A DNA stretch of 64,000 nt from Oxalobacter vibrioformis (GTDB lineage: Bacteria; Pseudomonadota; Gammaproteobacteria; Burkholderiales; Burkholderiaceae_D), in contig NZ_CP098242.1 in NCBI RefSeq assembly GCF_027118995.1, positions 1 through 64,000 of the forward strand. Reading direction: 5' to 3'. Positions 1 to 8,186 of the stretch are shown one piece after another; positions within the stretch are counted from its first letter, which is position 1, and each line of letters starts with the position of its first letter. The notes under the pieces were generated by a model. The model searched no databases. It was given only the letters and a program-made list of their open reading frames with translations, and was not told where the DNA came from. Both the position numbers and the translations under genes were made by a program.

Positions 1-17
1 TTCAGACTGCTGACAAA
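1..17 (+). repeat. Left terminal inverted repeat of the IS1182-family element
   Basis: TTCAGACTGCTGACAAA; exact reverse complement of 1609-1625. It lies downstream of the transposase stop. Confidence 0.9.
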
Positions 18-44
18 CCCCATTTTTTTCGAAGTGGGGTTTTT
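16..44 (+). terminator. Hairpin just inside the left IS end
   Basis: AACCCCA pairs with TGGGGTT across a short loop and is followed by a T run on the plus strand. It would stop transcription entering the element from the flank; on the minus strand it could also end the transposase message. Protective inward-facing terminators of this kind are known in insertion sequences. Confidence 0.6.
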
Positions 45-55
45 TCATTGGCGCA

Positions 56-1525
56 TTATCGGGAGATCAAAACAAAATTAAAATAGCTATCACATTTTCC
101 ATTAAGCCCCCTTGGCCGAAATATCCCAATGACAAGGCCGAATCTTCCCGGGAAATGGCGCAAAAAAGCAAGGCTTGCTGCCTCAAGCAGGCGTGCCATC
201 TTCTTCATGTTCTGACACGCTGCCGCTAAAAGCGCCTGCCCCTTCACTTTCGATAAACCACGGTAACGCGCATAACGGTGACCGTGCAACTCTTTCGCAT
301 CCGCAAAACTGCGCTCTACCGTTTCCTGTCGCCGACGGTAAATCGCCTTGCCCTTTGCCGTCAGGCGATTGTCATGAACCTGTTCCTTGAAGCCCTGCCA
401 AATATGCCGGGTGATCAGTTTTATCTGGTTGCGGCTCTGGGTACACTGCATAAGAAAGGCGCAGTCCGTACATTGCCCTTGTTGAGAGGCATATTCCCGG
501 TACCCTGAACGGTTGGTCGTACGGTAAGGTAAAAGCTTTCCATTGGGACAGAGATAACAGTCTCCTTGAGGGTCATAGCTGTACTGCCGCTTGTAAAAGT
601 AGCCCGCCTTGTGATTCGGACGACGGTAACCGATAACGCCGTATATGCCTCGCTCTATGAGTCCCTTGGCTATGTGTGGTGTGTCATAACCTGCATCCAA
701 GCCTACGGCCTGTATCTCAAATCCAAAACGTGACTGCATCCTGTCAAGACGCTTCAGGTAAGGAACACTGTCATGGACATTTCCCGGCGTCACATGGGTG
801 TCTGTGATCAGGGCGTACTTGCCGTCAACGGTGCGGTGGTCCAGGTAGTAAAAACCTTTGGGCTTGCCATCACGAACAAGGTAGCCAGCATCAGGGTCTG
901 CCGGGCTGACTTTGATTTCTTTTTGTGAGGGCGGTTCGTCGTCTCTGTCTGAAAGGGGATTTTTGCCATGGGAATAACGGTCGGCTTCTATGGCGCTGTT
1001 GAGTTCTGCAAGGTAGGCAACGGGCTTTTGCTCAACAAGGTGACGTTCGTGACGGTTCTTGTTGGCCGAGGCTTTGAGGTGTGTGCTGTCACTGTAAAAA
1101 ACGCGACCGCCTATTAATCCATGACGGATGCACTGCTCAACAATCTCGTCAAAAATGACTTGTTCTATGTCTGTGCCAGCAAAGCGACGACGGCGGTTCT
1201 GGGAAAGGGTGCTGGCGTCTGGAACACGGTCTGTCAGGCGTAAGCCTAAAAACCAGCGGTAGGCTACGTTAACCTGAATCTCACGCTCTATCTGGCGCTC
1301 TGATCTTATCCCGAATAGGTACCCAATGAAGAGCATCTTGAATAAAACTACGGGATCAAGGGCGGGCCTGCCATTGTCCGCACTGTAAAGATGGGCGGTG
1401 TGCTCTCTGATAAAGTCAAAATGGATGTGGCGGTCTATCAGTCTTAATAGATGGTCTTTGGGAACCAGTTCTTCAAGGGTGACCATCTCCAATTCGTGTT
1501 GCTGCGGTGTCGGTGTCTTTAGCAT
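56..1525 (-). CDS. IS1182-family DDE transposase
   Basis: A 489-residue transposase that cuts and rejoins the element's ends. The N-terminal region (about 1-100, with HLLRLIDRHIHFDFI) matches the DUF772-type start of IS1182/IS5-like transposases. Candidate catalytic acids lie in FYSDSTHLKA (about 145) and GLDAGYDT (about 276), and the YRRRQETVERSFADAK segment (about 398) gives the Y-R-E-K signature around the last acidic residue. A CxxC-type cysteine group (CYLCPNG, CTDCAFLMQC) lies between them, as is usual in this family. The frame is intact, so the element may be active. Transcription runs towards the left end. Confidence 0.93.
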   Translation of the reverse strand: MLKTPTPQQHELEMVTLEELVPKDHLLRLIDRHIHFDFIREHTAHLYSADNGRPALDPVVLFKMLFIGYLFGIRSERQIEREIQVNVAYRWFLGLRLTDRVPDASTLSQNRRRRFAGTDIEQVIFDEIVEQCIRHGLIGGRVFYSDSTHLKASANKNRHERHLVEQKPVAYLAELNSAIEADRYSHGKNPLSDRDDEPPSQKEIKVSPADPDAGYLVRDGKPKGFYYLDHRTVDGKYALITDTHVTPGNVHDSVPYLKRLDRMQSRFGFEIQAVGLDAGYDTPHIAKGLIERGIYGVIGYRRPNHKAGYFYKRQYSYDPQGDCYLCPNGKLLPYRTTNRSGYREYASQQGQCTDCAFLMQCTQSRNQIKLITRHIWQGFKEQVHDNRLTAKGKAIYRRRQETVERSFADAKELHGHRYARYRGLSKVKGQALLAAACQNMKKMARLLEAASLAFLRHFPGRFGLVIGIFRPRGLNGKCDSYFNFVLISR

Positions 1526-1608
1526 CAGAGCCTGCCTTTTATGCGGATATCTATAAGCAATTCCATTAAAGCAAAATCCCCGGCTTAACGCCAGGGACTT
1601 TGCAATAC

Positions 1609-1625
1609 TTTGTCAGCAGTCTGAA
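1609..1625 (-). repeat. Right terminal inverted repeat of the IS1182-family element
   Basis: TTTGTCAGCAGTCTGAA; exact reverse complement of 1-17. It lies about 85 bp upstream of the transposase start. Confidence 0.9.
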
Positions 1626-1652
1626 GCCGGAGAATCCGGCTTTTATCTTTTT
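1624..1652. terminator. Stem-loop at the IS insertion point
   Basis: AAGCCGGA-GAA-TCCGGCTT followed by TTATCTTTTT on the plus strand. The two outermost A bases belong to the IS end. On the minus strand it sits 3' of the small basic-protein gene and would have served as its terminator; the minus-strand T tract is now replaced by IS sequence. Confidence 0.55.
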
Positions 1653-1663
1653 GTGACTGCCTG

Positions 1664-1801
1664 TTACCAGGAATTGCCACCGCGTTTGTGTGTTTCATCC
1701 TGTTTGGGCTTTTTGGCCGGAGCAGCCTGTTTGGAAGGACTCTTGGCCGTTTTGCTGTGTTGTGCCGGTTTGGCGGGTTTCTGAGCTTGTTTCTTTTCCA
1801 T
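1664..1801 (-). CDS. Small lysine/proline/alanine-rich basic protein (45 aa)
   Basis: A 45-residue product, too short for routine gene calling, preceded by a strong ribosome site (CAGGAGGTCAAC then ATG). It starts MEKKQAQKPAKPAQ and ends THKRGGNSW. About a quarter of the residues are lysine, with repeated AKP-like units resembling the unstructured tails of bacterial histone-H1-like or nucleic-acid-binding proteins. No membrane segment or signal peptide is visible. Nucleic-acid binding is inference from composition only. The IS1182-family element lies 39 bp downstream, at the gene's probable terminator. Confidence 0.7.
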   Translation of the reverse strand: MEKKQAQKPAKPAQHSKTAKSPSKQAAPAKKPKQDETHKRGGNSW

Positions 1802-1944
1802 GTTGACCTCCTGTTAAAAGACACTGGTTAGGCGGACACGGAAAAGAAAGATTCCCGGCGCTGTTTCATTGATTGATACAGGACAAGCGGACATAAAACG
1901 GACTGCTTTACATTGCCTGCGGCAATGGCACCAAATCCTGCTTA

Positions 1945-3048
1945 TCACCTGCGTTGTGTTCTGCCGGCAAAAGCCGGGTTCTGGCAACCGAATGACTCCT
2001 TCGGCCTGAAGCACTGGTTACAGGATATGCAGATGGCACGGCTGGTGTCGCCATCCTTCCACCGGTTCGGCAGGTCCGGCTCCACGATAAGGGGGCGGGA
2101 AAGTGCGATGGCTTCCAGTTTGCCCCTGTTTAACCATTCATGGATGCTCTTTGGCGTGCGATAACCGCATACGCTGATGACAGGAACTGAGATCTTTTCT
2201 GCTATTGACAGCGCAGCAGAAGCGTAAGGGGTCTCTTCTTCAGGCGTTTTGATCATGGGTACGGCCGACGATTCCGGCGTGACCGAGAGGCCGCCGCTGA
2301 TTTCAATGGCATGGATGCCCCGGTTTTCCAGCGCCTGACATACCCAAAGACACTCTTCCTGTGTCAGGCCGGGTGTCGTCCTGTCACTGTTGTTGATCTT
2401 GATCCAGACAGGATAATCAGGCCCTACCCGTTCCCGGATAGCGTCATAAACCTCCATGACAATCCGGCTTCGTCCGGCAATATCCCCACCATAGGCATCG
2501 TCCCGCCTGTTGTAATACGGGCTCAGAAACTGGCTGAGCAGGTAGCCATGTGCTGCATGCAACTGTACGCCGTCAGCGCCCGCTTCCCTGCACCGGGCTG
2601 CGGTACCGGCAAAATGAGCCGCAACACCGGCGATATCCTCAGCCGTCATGGCCTGAACCGTGGCACCTGATGTGGTTTGCATGGCAGAAGCCCCCAAACG
2701 CGGGCCACCGCTCTCAATATGGCCTGCATGCACACCACAATGGCTTATCTGCACGACCAGGCGGCTTTTACTGGCATGAACCTGCTCGACTATCTGGCGT
2801 AATCCGGGGACAAACTGATCGTCATACGCCCTGATCATCTGCGCATTAATGGGCGAATTGGCATCAACCGCGACCATGCCGGTGATGATGATGCCCACGC
2901 CGCCTTTTGCCAGGGTTTCGTATATCCGGGCATATTCCGGATTGTAATCCCCCTTTGCATGATGTGAAAACTCAAACGTGGCGCTCCGGACGATGCGGTT
3001 TTGCGTGGCAATGCCGCCAAGACTGATCGGGTCATGCAGGGTTTTCAT
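1945..3048 (-). CDS. NADH:flavin oxidoreductase, Old Yellow Enzyme family
   Basis: A 367-residue FMN-dependent ene-reductase-type protein, cytoplasmic, expected to reduce activated C=C bonds with NAD(P)H. The TIM-barrel pattern of the family is clear: early LGGIATQNRIVRSA, QISHCGVHAG (about 100), the catalytic-region stretch VQLHAAHGYLLSQFLSPYYN (about 165) and the C-terminal flavin-binding end with GKLEAIALSRPL. The tail CISCNQCFRPKESFGC resembles the [4Fe-4S] cysteine cluster of FadH/BaiH-type enzymes, but the extra C-terminal NAD domain of those enzymes is absent. The chosen ATG follows GAGGAGAAAACG. It lies 16 bp after the marR gene, so the two form an operon; the true substrate is unknown. 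Confidence 0.85.
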   Translation of the reverse strand: MKTLHDPISLGGIATQNRIVRSATFEFSHHAKGDYNPEYARIYETLAKGGVGIIITGMVAVDANSPINAQMIRAYDDQFVPGLRQIVEQVHASKSRLVVQISHCGVHAGHIESGGPRLGASAMQTTSGATVQAMTAEDIAGVAAHFAGTAARCREAGADGVQLHAAHGYLLSQFLSPYYNRRDDAYGGDIAGRSRIVMEVYDAIRERVGPDYPVWIKINNSDRTTPGLTQEECLWVCQALENRGIHAIEISGGLSVTPESSAVPMIKTPEEETPYASAALSIAEKISVPVISVCGYRTPKSIHEWLNRGKLEAIALSRPLIVEPDLPNRWKDGDTSRAICISCNQCFRPKESFGCQNPAFAGRTQRR

Positions 3049-3064
3049 CGTTTTCTCCTCATAT

Positions 3065-3490
3065 TCAAAGTTGGTCAAAAGCAGCCAGCATTTCCATAAT
3101 CTGCTGGTGGTCTTTTCCCAGCTTGTGGCGGATATTTTCCTGTGCCGCTTTCCAGAGCAGCGTGCCTTGGGCAAGCGTATTCCTGCCGTTTTCCGTCAGA
3201 TGCAACCGACGGCTGCGGCTGTTTTTCGGAGCACCGTCAGCGATACAGCCTGCCTTGATGAGGGGCTTCAGTGTACGAACCAGTGTGCTTTTTTCCAAGC
3301 TGACAGCCTCAGCCAGTTGGCCGGTGCCGCATCCTTGAATCCGGTTTAGCGCAACCAGCAGGGAAAACTGGTTTGCTGTCAGTCCGGTTGCTGCCAGCAC
3401 CTCAGCGTAATAGCCGGTGATCCGGTTTGCTGCCCGCCGCATTCGTATGCAGTAGCATGGGCTGACGGTTGTCTCTTCTGCCGGATTCAT
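3065..3490 (-). CDS. MarR-family transcriptional regulator
   Basis: A 141-residue winged-helix regulator. The DNA-binding core runs from about 38 to 110: GLTANQFSLLVALNR, GTGQLAEAVSLEKSTLVRTL as the recognition helix, then the wing NSRSRRLHLTENGRNTL. It is the first gene of a pair with the ene-reductase downstream, so it probably represses that gene and itself in response to an electrophile or phenolic ligand. That role is inferred from arrangement. A perfect palindrome sits 21 bp upstream of the start. Confidence 0.85.
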   Translation of the reverse strand: MNPAEETTVSPCYCIRMRRAANRITGYYAEVLAATGLTANQFSLLVALNRIQGCGTGQLAEAVSLEKSTLVRTLKPLIKAGCIADGAPKNSRSRRLHLTENGRNTLAQGTLLWKAAQENIRHKLGKDHQQIMEMLAAFDQL

Positions 3491-3510
3491 GCCTTGCCTC
3501 CTTCAAATGA

Positions 3511-3520
3511 TGTATATACA
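3511..3520. promoter_or_regulatory. Putative MarR operator
   Basis: TGTATATACA is a perfect 10-bp palindrome in the promoter of the marR-oxidoreductase pair. Location and symmetry suit MarR autoregulation; no experimental consensus was matched. Confidence 0.5.
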
Positions 3521-3684
3521 CCATATGATAAATTATACAGGCTTGTCAACATGCTAAAGCGGGAAAATACCGAAATAAGCGCGGGATATAAAATTAATAA
3601 ATTAAATTAAAAAGCGATTTTATTTACTTGTTTTATTTAAAATTTAAATAAAACGCATGCGCGTATCATTATCCGCAACCTTCA

Positions 3685-4877
3685 TTAATCATCTTTGCGG
3701 CTTTGCACGCGTTCGATTACGAGCAGCAGCCCGATACCGGCTCCCATAATGGCTGCCGTAATGACCAGAATGGATGAGTAACTGCCTGTGGCTGTTACCA
3801 GATAGCCCGTGATCGCCGGGGCGATAATCTGGGCCACACCGTAACTCAGGGTCAGTTTTGCCATGGCTCTGGCCGGGTCATTCGGGTAGATACGGCCCAC
3901 AATAGCCAGTGTCAGGCTGACAATGCCCATCCATGCGCTCATCAGAATGGCGCTGGCAAAACCGGCCCATGCCGAATCACTGAATACCGGCAGCAAAATG
4001 GAAACCGTCTGTACGATGAAGGCATAAATCAGCGTCCGGTTTTCTCCCAGGCGGCCCGCTACCTTGTCCCAGATAGTGCAGGCAGGTGCCGCGGCAGCCC
4101 CCACAACGATCCAGACCATGCTTCCCCTCCCCTCAAAAAACGGGGATGCCTCAAGAATGGAAACGATGTAGGTGGCGGAAATGACAAAGCCGAAACCGGC
4201 ACAGAAATACATCAGGTTAAACAGGATCGACCATGTCCTGTCCGGCACAGGGTACTGCACCTGCCTTGATGAAAAGACGATTGCTTCCGGCTGCGGCATG
4301 AACAGCCAGGCAGGAACGAAGAAAAAGAGTCCCAGAACTGCCAGGCCGATCCACTGCTGATCCCAGGTGAGCCGTCCCGACATCCAGCCAACCGCAATGC
4401 CGGATACCACAATACCGAGACCCAGCCCGATAAGGTGAACCCCCAGTTGCGGCTTGAATCCTTTTCGCAGCAGCCAGTTCATTACGAGCCCGGAAGCCAG
4501 CAGAAGACCGGCAATGCTGGAAATCCCCGACAGGTATCGCAGGACAAGCCAGATAACCACATTGGTGGTAAATCCCATCGAAAATGTCGTGACAAGCGCT
4601 GTAACGAGCCCGATGCGGTAAAGCGTGTATTTGAATCTCAGGTTGCTGCTCCATGCCGCCAGCAATGCCCCGCTCAGGTAACCGGCATAATTCAGGGCGG
4701 CCAGCCATCCGCCCTGAATGTCCGTCAGGGGGATTCCCGCAGCATGATCGGCAAGAGCGGCGTATAGGCAAAGCGAGCCAGCCCCACGCTTAAAATCAGG
4801 GCAAACAGGCCAGCGCAGATGACCTTGAAATATTCCGTTCTGGTGGGACGGGTAATGGCAATACCGGGTGTACTCAT
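3685..4877 (-). pseudogene. MFS transporter of the YbfB/YjiJ type, frameshifted
   Basis: Translation from ATG at 4877 (MSTPGIAITRPTRTEYFK, then FALILSVGLARFAYTPLLP) ends after about 48 codons at a TGA, while the rest of a 12-helix transporter continues in another frame to 3685. The break is in a C5 run (G5 at 4728-4732 on the plus strand). One added C restores LRESPLTDIQGGWLAALNYA and a 397-residue protein, the usual length of this family. The restored protein would be an inner-membrane exporter of unknown substrate. Either a sequencing indel or a real inactivation; the rest of the frame has no further stop, which favours an error or a very recent event. Confidence 0.8.
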
Positions 4878-4935
4878 AAATGGCTTCTGGTTTTACTGAT
4901 ATCCAGTTTATTCAGTTTGAGCATGTCATGCTTTC

Positions 4936-4956
4936 GATAGTATGACAAATACTATC
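4936..4956. promoter_or_regulatory. Inverted repeat upstream of the MFS gene
   Basis: GATAGTAT-GACAA-ATACTATC: perfect 8-bp arms around a 5-bp spacer, 59 bp upstream of the transporter start. It looks like a repressor or LysR-type site; the cognate regulator is not obvious nearby. Confidence 0.5.
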
Positions 4957-5110
4957 TATAAAACGACATATCGCAAAAACCATGAAAAAACGCCATGAAT
5001 GAAACAGGCTCCGTATCCCTGAAATGAAGACATTTCCCTTCGGTGTTTCTTTACGATCTAACTGCCTCTAATCGATCAGCACGCTGAAGAAGCTGTCTGT
5101 ACCGGCCAGG

Positions 5111-5317
5111 ATGACGAAAGAATTGCGAATGAGCGGGGGAGTTGTCCTGGATATACAAAATGGCACTGTCCGTCTGAAAATACACAAAAAAGAAGGACAA
5201 TCCGTCACCCTGAAGTTTTCGTCCGGAGACTATAAAAAGCTGACAGGCAAACTGGTGTCATCGGATCAGTGGGCCAACATCCGGTTAGACCAGATCACGA
5301 TGCCTGATGGCGGGTGA
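5111..5317 (+). CDS. Hypothetical protein (68 aa)
   Basis: Not recognised. A 68-residue soluble protein with alternating beta-type pattern (GVVLDIQNGTVRLKIHKKEG, VTLKFSSGDYKKL), reminiscent of a small beta-barrel. The ATG follows GGCCAGG, a modest ribosome site. It is followed by a clear bidirectional terminator at 5382-5408 shared with acuI on the other strand, which supports it being expressed. Cytoplasmic by lack of a signal peptide. Confidence 0.45.
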   Translation: MTKELRMSGGVVLDIQNGTVRLKIHKKEGQSVTLKFSSGDYKKLTGKLVSSDQWANIRLDQITMPDGG

Positions 5318-5381
5318 TCCTTGGGCGGGTGATTTTGAGGTGACGCTAACGCTCAGCCGGTAACACCGGTGAAAAGCAAAA

Positions 5382-5408
5382 AGCAGGACATCACTGTCCT
5401 GCTTTTTT
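5382..5408. terminator. Bidirectional intrinsic terminator
   Basis: AGCAGGACA-TCAC-TGTCCTGCT with T7 after it on the plus strand and an A-rich tract before it. It ends the 68-residue gene on the plus strand and acuI on the minus strand. Confidence 0.8.
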
Positions 5409-5470
5409 ATTAAAAATCAACCCGGTCATTGCGCATGAAAGAGCGGGGTGATCGCAAGGAAAAAGACGTT

Positions 5471-6457
5471 TTACCGGCTCAGGTCGACCACCACCCTGCC
5501 CTGCATATTGCCTTCCATGATCTTCTCGGCATAGGCAATCGATTCGTCAAGGCTGATCATGTTGCCGATCTGTTTGAGCTTGGCCGGGTCCAGATCCTGT
5601 GCCAGGCGCCGCCATGCCTCAATACGCTCTTCACGCGGGCACATCACACTGTCAACACCAGCCAGGGTAACGCCGCGCAGGATAAACGGGGCTACGGTAG
5701 ACGGGAACTCCATCCCCCCGGCCAGGCCGCATGCGGCAATCACACCGCGGTATTTCATGGTGGCGCAGATATTGGCAAGGGTATGGCCGCCGACCACATC
5801 AATAGCGGCAGCCCAGCGCTCACGTCCAAGCGGACGGCCCGGGGAGTCAAATTCCGAACGCGGCAGGATTTCCCTGGCGCCAAGCCCGGAAAGGAAAAAG
5901 CCTCTTTCCGCGTCACGGCCGGAAACTGCCACCACCTCATAGCCCAGCTTGGACAGAATGGAAACGGCAATGCTGCCCACACCGCCGGATGCGCCTGTAA
6001 CCACCACCTCGCCCTTGTCCGGTGTGATACCCAGTTGTTCAAGACGTATGATGCAAAGCATGGCCGTATAGCCGGCTGTGCCGATGGACATGGCCTGCAA
6101 GGGGGTGAATTCTTTTGGAAGCGGAATCAGCCACTCTCCTTTCAGACGGGTTTTTTCAGCCAGGCCGCCCCAGTGGTTTTCGCCAACACCCCAGCCATTC
6201 AAAATAACGGTGTCTCCGGGCTTATACAGCGGGTTTTCGGAGCTTTCCACCACACCAACCAGGTCAATACCGGGCACCATCGGAAAGCGACGTACAACAG
6301 GGCCTTTTCCGGTAATGGCGAGGGCATCCTTGTAGTTCAGGGTAGAAAAGATGTTTTTGACTACCACATCACCTTCTGGCAGCTGGTCTTCTGAAATTTC
6401 TTTCACAGCAGCACGGTAGCCTGAATCATCTTTTTCTATGAGTATGCCTCGAAACAT
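5471..6457 (-). CDS. acuI: Acrylyl-CoA reductase AcuI (YhdH-type MDR oxidoreductase)
   Basis: A 328-residue zinc-free medium-chain reductase that uses NADPH to convert toxic acryloyl-CoA to propionyl-CoA. Family marks are NYKDALAITGKGPVVRRFP (about 50), PGIDLVGVV, the stretch NGWGVGENHWGGLAE, the nucleotide-binding VTGASGGVGSIAVSILSKLG (about 155) and the conserved ending EGNMQGRVVVDL. The start at 6457 (MFRGILIEKDD, after AAGGAGAAAGCG) gives the family's usual length; an upstream in-frame codon is less likely. It follows acuR by 36 bp on the same strand, the arrangement known from Rhodobacter acuR-acuI. No DMSP lyase lies here, so the acrylate or acryloyl-CoA source is elsewhere. Confidence 0.9.
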   Translation of the reverse strand: MFRGILIEKDDSGYRAAVKEISEDQLPEGDVVVKNIFSTLNYKDALAITGKGPVVRRFPMVPGIDLVGVVESSENPLYKPGDTVILNGWGVGENHWGGLAEKTRLKGEWLIPLPKEFTPLQAMSIGTAGYTAMLCIIRLEQLGITPDKGEVVVTGASGGVGSIAVSILSKLGYEVVAVSGRDAERGFFLSGLGAREILPRSEFDSPGRPLGRERWAAAIDVVGGHTLANICATMKYRGVIAACGLAGGMEFPSTVAPFILRGVTLAGVDSVMCPREERIEAWRRLAQDLDPAKLKQIGNMISLDESIAYAEKIMEGNMQGRVVVDLSR

Positions 6458-6493
6458 CGCTTTCTCCTTATGGTGTCGATCAATCAATAAAAG

Positions 6494-7135
6494 TCAGACC
6501 TTTTTCAAGCCGTCAAAAAAGGTTTGGGTAAATAAATCAAGCGGTGCAACACTTTGTTCCAGCCCCGCCTGCAATACGGCACCTTCCCACCCTGTCCAGA
6601 AAAAAGCGGCCATCCGGACACAGTCCACATGCGGGGAAATTTCCCCGGCTTCCTGCGCGGCCAGCAGTACTGCCGCGACTCGCGCCTTCCAGTCAGCGAA
6701 AATGGCGGTAAGCCCTTCCCGGAAACTGTCGGGCAAAACCGGGATTTCCTGCCCGAGCTTGCCAACCAGGCAGCCGCGCCTGAACCGGTATTTTGCCATA
6801 CCTTCCCTGGCATCTTCCACAAAAGCCTGCAGCCGTGCCATCGGGGTATTGGCCGTATGACTGAAATGCTTTTCCAGCTTGTGCGCAAAAAAATCGCCGT
6901 ATTGCCGGATAAGCTCCAGCCCGAAAGCTTCCTTGCTCTTGAAGTAATAATAAAACGAGCCTTTGGGCACCCCGGCCTGTTTCAGTATCTCATCCAGCCC
7001 GGATGCCGAAAAGCCCTTCTCCGTGACAATCTCAAGACCGGTGCGCAACAGCAAATCGCGCGTTTGAAGCGGCTTGGGCTGTTTTGGCGGACGCCCTCTT
7101 CGTTTCGGCACGGGTGTGTCGTATTGCATAGCCAT
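6494..7135 (-). CDS. acuR: TetR-family repressor, AcuR/NemR-like
   Basis: A 213-residue repressor. The N-terminus is basic (KRRGRPPKQPKPLQ), followed by the helix-turn-helix ILKQAGVPKGSFYYYFKSKEAFG (about 50-75). The C-terminal ligand domain has the RRGCLVGKLGQE segment with a cysteine, typical of the AcuR/NemR branch that senses acrylate or electrophiles. It is the first gene of the acuR-acuI pair and has an inverted repeat just upstream, so autorepression relieved by acrylate is likely. The AcuR name rests on linkage to acuI. Confidence 0.8.
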   Translation of the reverse strand: MAMQYDTPVPKRRGRPPKQPKPLQTRDLLLRTGLEIVTEKGFSASGLDEILKQAGVPKGSFYYYFKSKEAFGLELIRQYGDFFAHKLEKHFSHTANTPMARLQAFVEDAREGMAKYRFRRGCLVGKLGQEIPVLPDSFREGLTAIFADWKARVAAVLLAAQEAGEISPHVDCVRMAAFFWTGWEGAVLQAGLEQSVAPLDLFTQTFFDGLKKV

Positions 7136-7139
7136 ATAT

Positions 7140-7154
7140 TAGACCGATCGTCTA
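7140..7154. promoter_or_regulatory. Probable AcuR/NemR-type operator
   Basis: TAGAC-CGATC-GTCTA, a 5-5-5 inverted repeat five bases upstream of the acuR start. It is one base shorter than the TAGACC-N4-GGTCTA pattern reported for NemR, a close relative. Confidence 0.65.
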
Positions 7155-7242
7155 TAAAAAGTCAAACAGGTCATTGACACCCGATGAAGGCCTCTGGATT
7201 GAGGCTATACTGATACCTGACATCCAACCGGACAGATCCGCC

Positions 7243-7521
7243 ATGAAACATCTCAACAAACGTGCGGCCTGTGGCGTATGGTGCCTGGCAGATACCACGA
7301 CCCTGATAACCGATGATGCCGCCACTACCCGCATCCGTTATTCAACAGGCTATCCGGGGCTGGATGCGCTCATGAATGCGGAAAATCCGGGGCATACCGA
7401 GGGTGTTGAGCGGTTTTGTTCTGACAATGGAAAGGATTGCGACGAATATGAGTGGGAACGGGATGTCGGTTTTCGCATTACGCCGACGGTATCTCCAGGC
7501 GATGCTTCCACGATTCGATAG
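7243..7521 (+). CDS. Possible hypothetical protein (92 aa)
   Basis: Not recognised. From ATG at 7243 it reads MKHLNKRAACGVWCLADTTT and ends VSPGDASTIR. Codon usage resembles that of neighbouring real genes, but the ribosome site is weak and the 3' end overlaps the convergent MOSC gene by 44 bp. It may be a degraded gene or non-coding sequence between acuR and the MOSC gene. Confidence 0.3.
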   Translation: MKHLNKRAACGVWCLADTTTLITDDAATTRIRYSTGYPGLDALMNAENPGHTEGVERFCSDNGKDCDEYEWERDVGFRITPTVSPGDASTIR

Positions 7522-8170
7522 CGCCGGTTTCCAGTCTTCTTGCCAGTGTCTGCTTCCAGCTCTCTGAAAGCGTTTCTGTTTCCATGAGGCGCCGCCAGAT
7601 GACAGGATCATGAGCGGGGGCGGCATGTTCATTGCCAAACATGATGAACATGGCTTCTTTGATGCTGATATTGCTGCCCTGTGCTGCCAGGGAAAAAGGC
7701 ATGTCGTTGCTGACCATGCCGGTTTTCAATACCCGGTACAGCCATCCGCAACATGCCTGTTGCTGCATGATCAGGGCAAGCCCTGGCCAGTCAAGATGCA
7801 TGTCAAGCCGGTAACAGGGGGAACGGGGCTGGCTTACCTGTATGAGTGCCTCGCCCCAACTGAAGATATCGCCAATATGGACATCACCTTCGTCAAAACC
7901 GGCAACAGACAGGTTTTCCCCGAATAAAGCCGGCTCAAAGCGGGCACTGTGTTCCGGAATACGTTTTTTCCACCAGTCATAATGCGCCGGGGGATACTGC
8001 AGCAAAGCACGATCCGGCCCGCCATGATGCCGCTTCATTTCCTGCTCATCGCTGGCAAGACCTGTAGGGGTGAGCATCAACGGCAGCATTATTTCTGATT
8101 TGCCGATAGCGCTTGTTAACCCGTTGGCATAGGTTTTTACCCTGCCGCTGAAAACCCGCAGTTTGCGCAT
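7478..8170 (-). CDS. MOSC-domain protein, YiiM-like
   Basis: A 230-residue MOSC protein. The family binds molybdenum cofactor; E. coli YiiM (224 residues) helps detoxify N-hydroxylated bases. Marks are KRHHGGPDRALLQYPPAHYD (about 50), FGENLSVAGFDEGDVHIGD (about 85) and QVSQPRSPCYRLD, where the Cys is the likely cofactor ligand. A YiiM-type alpha-helical tail follows. The start at 8170 (MRKLRVFSGRVK) gives the usual length. It follows hcp and the ElaB-like gene on the same strand with 16 bp spacing, suggesting a stress-related operon handling hydroxylamine-type compounds; that link is inferred. Confidence 0.85.
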   Translation of the reverse strand: MRKLRVFSGRVKTYANGLTSAIGKSEIMLPLMLTPTGLASDEQEMKRHHGGPDRALLQYPPAHYDWWKKRIPEHSARFEPALFGENLSVAGFDEGDVHIGDIFSWGEALIQVSQPRSPCYRLDMHLDWPGLALIMQQQACCGWLYRVLKTGMVSNDMPFSLAAQGSNISIKEAMFIMFGNEHAAPAHDPVIWRRLMETETLSESWKQTLARRLETGAIESWKHRLEIPSA

Positions 8171-8186
8171 GCCTTCCAGTTCCGTT

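Larger units (their letters stand above)
1..1625 (-). mobile_element. IS1182-family insertion sequence, complete
   Basis: The element is bounded by a perfect 17-bp inverted repeat (TTCAGACTGCTGACAAA at 1-17, its complement at 1609-1625) and carries one full-length transposase on the minus strand. The left end lies on base 1, so the outer flank and any target duplication cannot be checked. The right end abuts a GCCGGA-GAA-TCCGGC stem-loop just downstream of a small gene, suggesting insertion beside a transcription terminator. Identity as IS1182 family rests on the transposase. Confidence 0.9.

Noticed and set aside
175..508. Plus-strand open frames inside the IS1182-family transposase
   Set aside because: They are antisense shadows of the transposase with no ribosome site.
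5429..6394. Long plus-strand frame of 321 codons opposite acuI
   Set aside because: It is the shadow of acuI, with no family resemblance.
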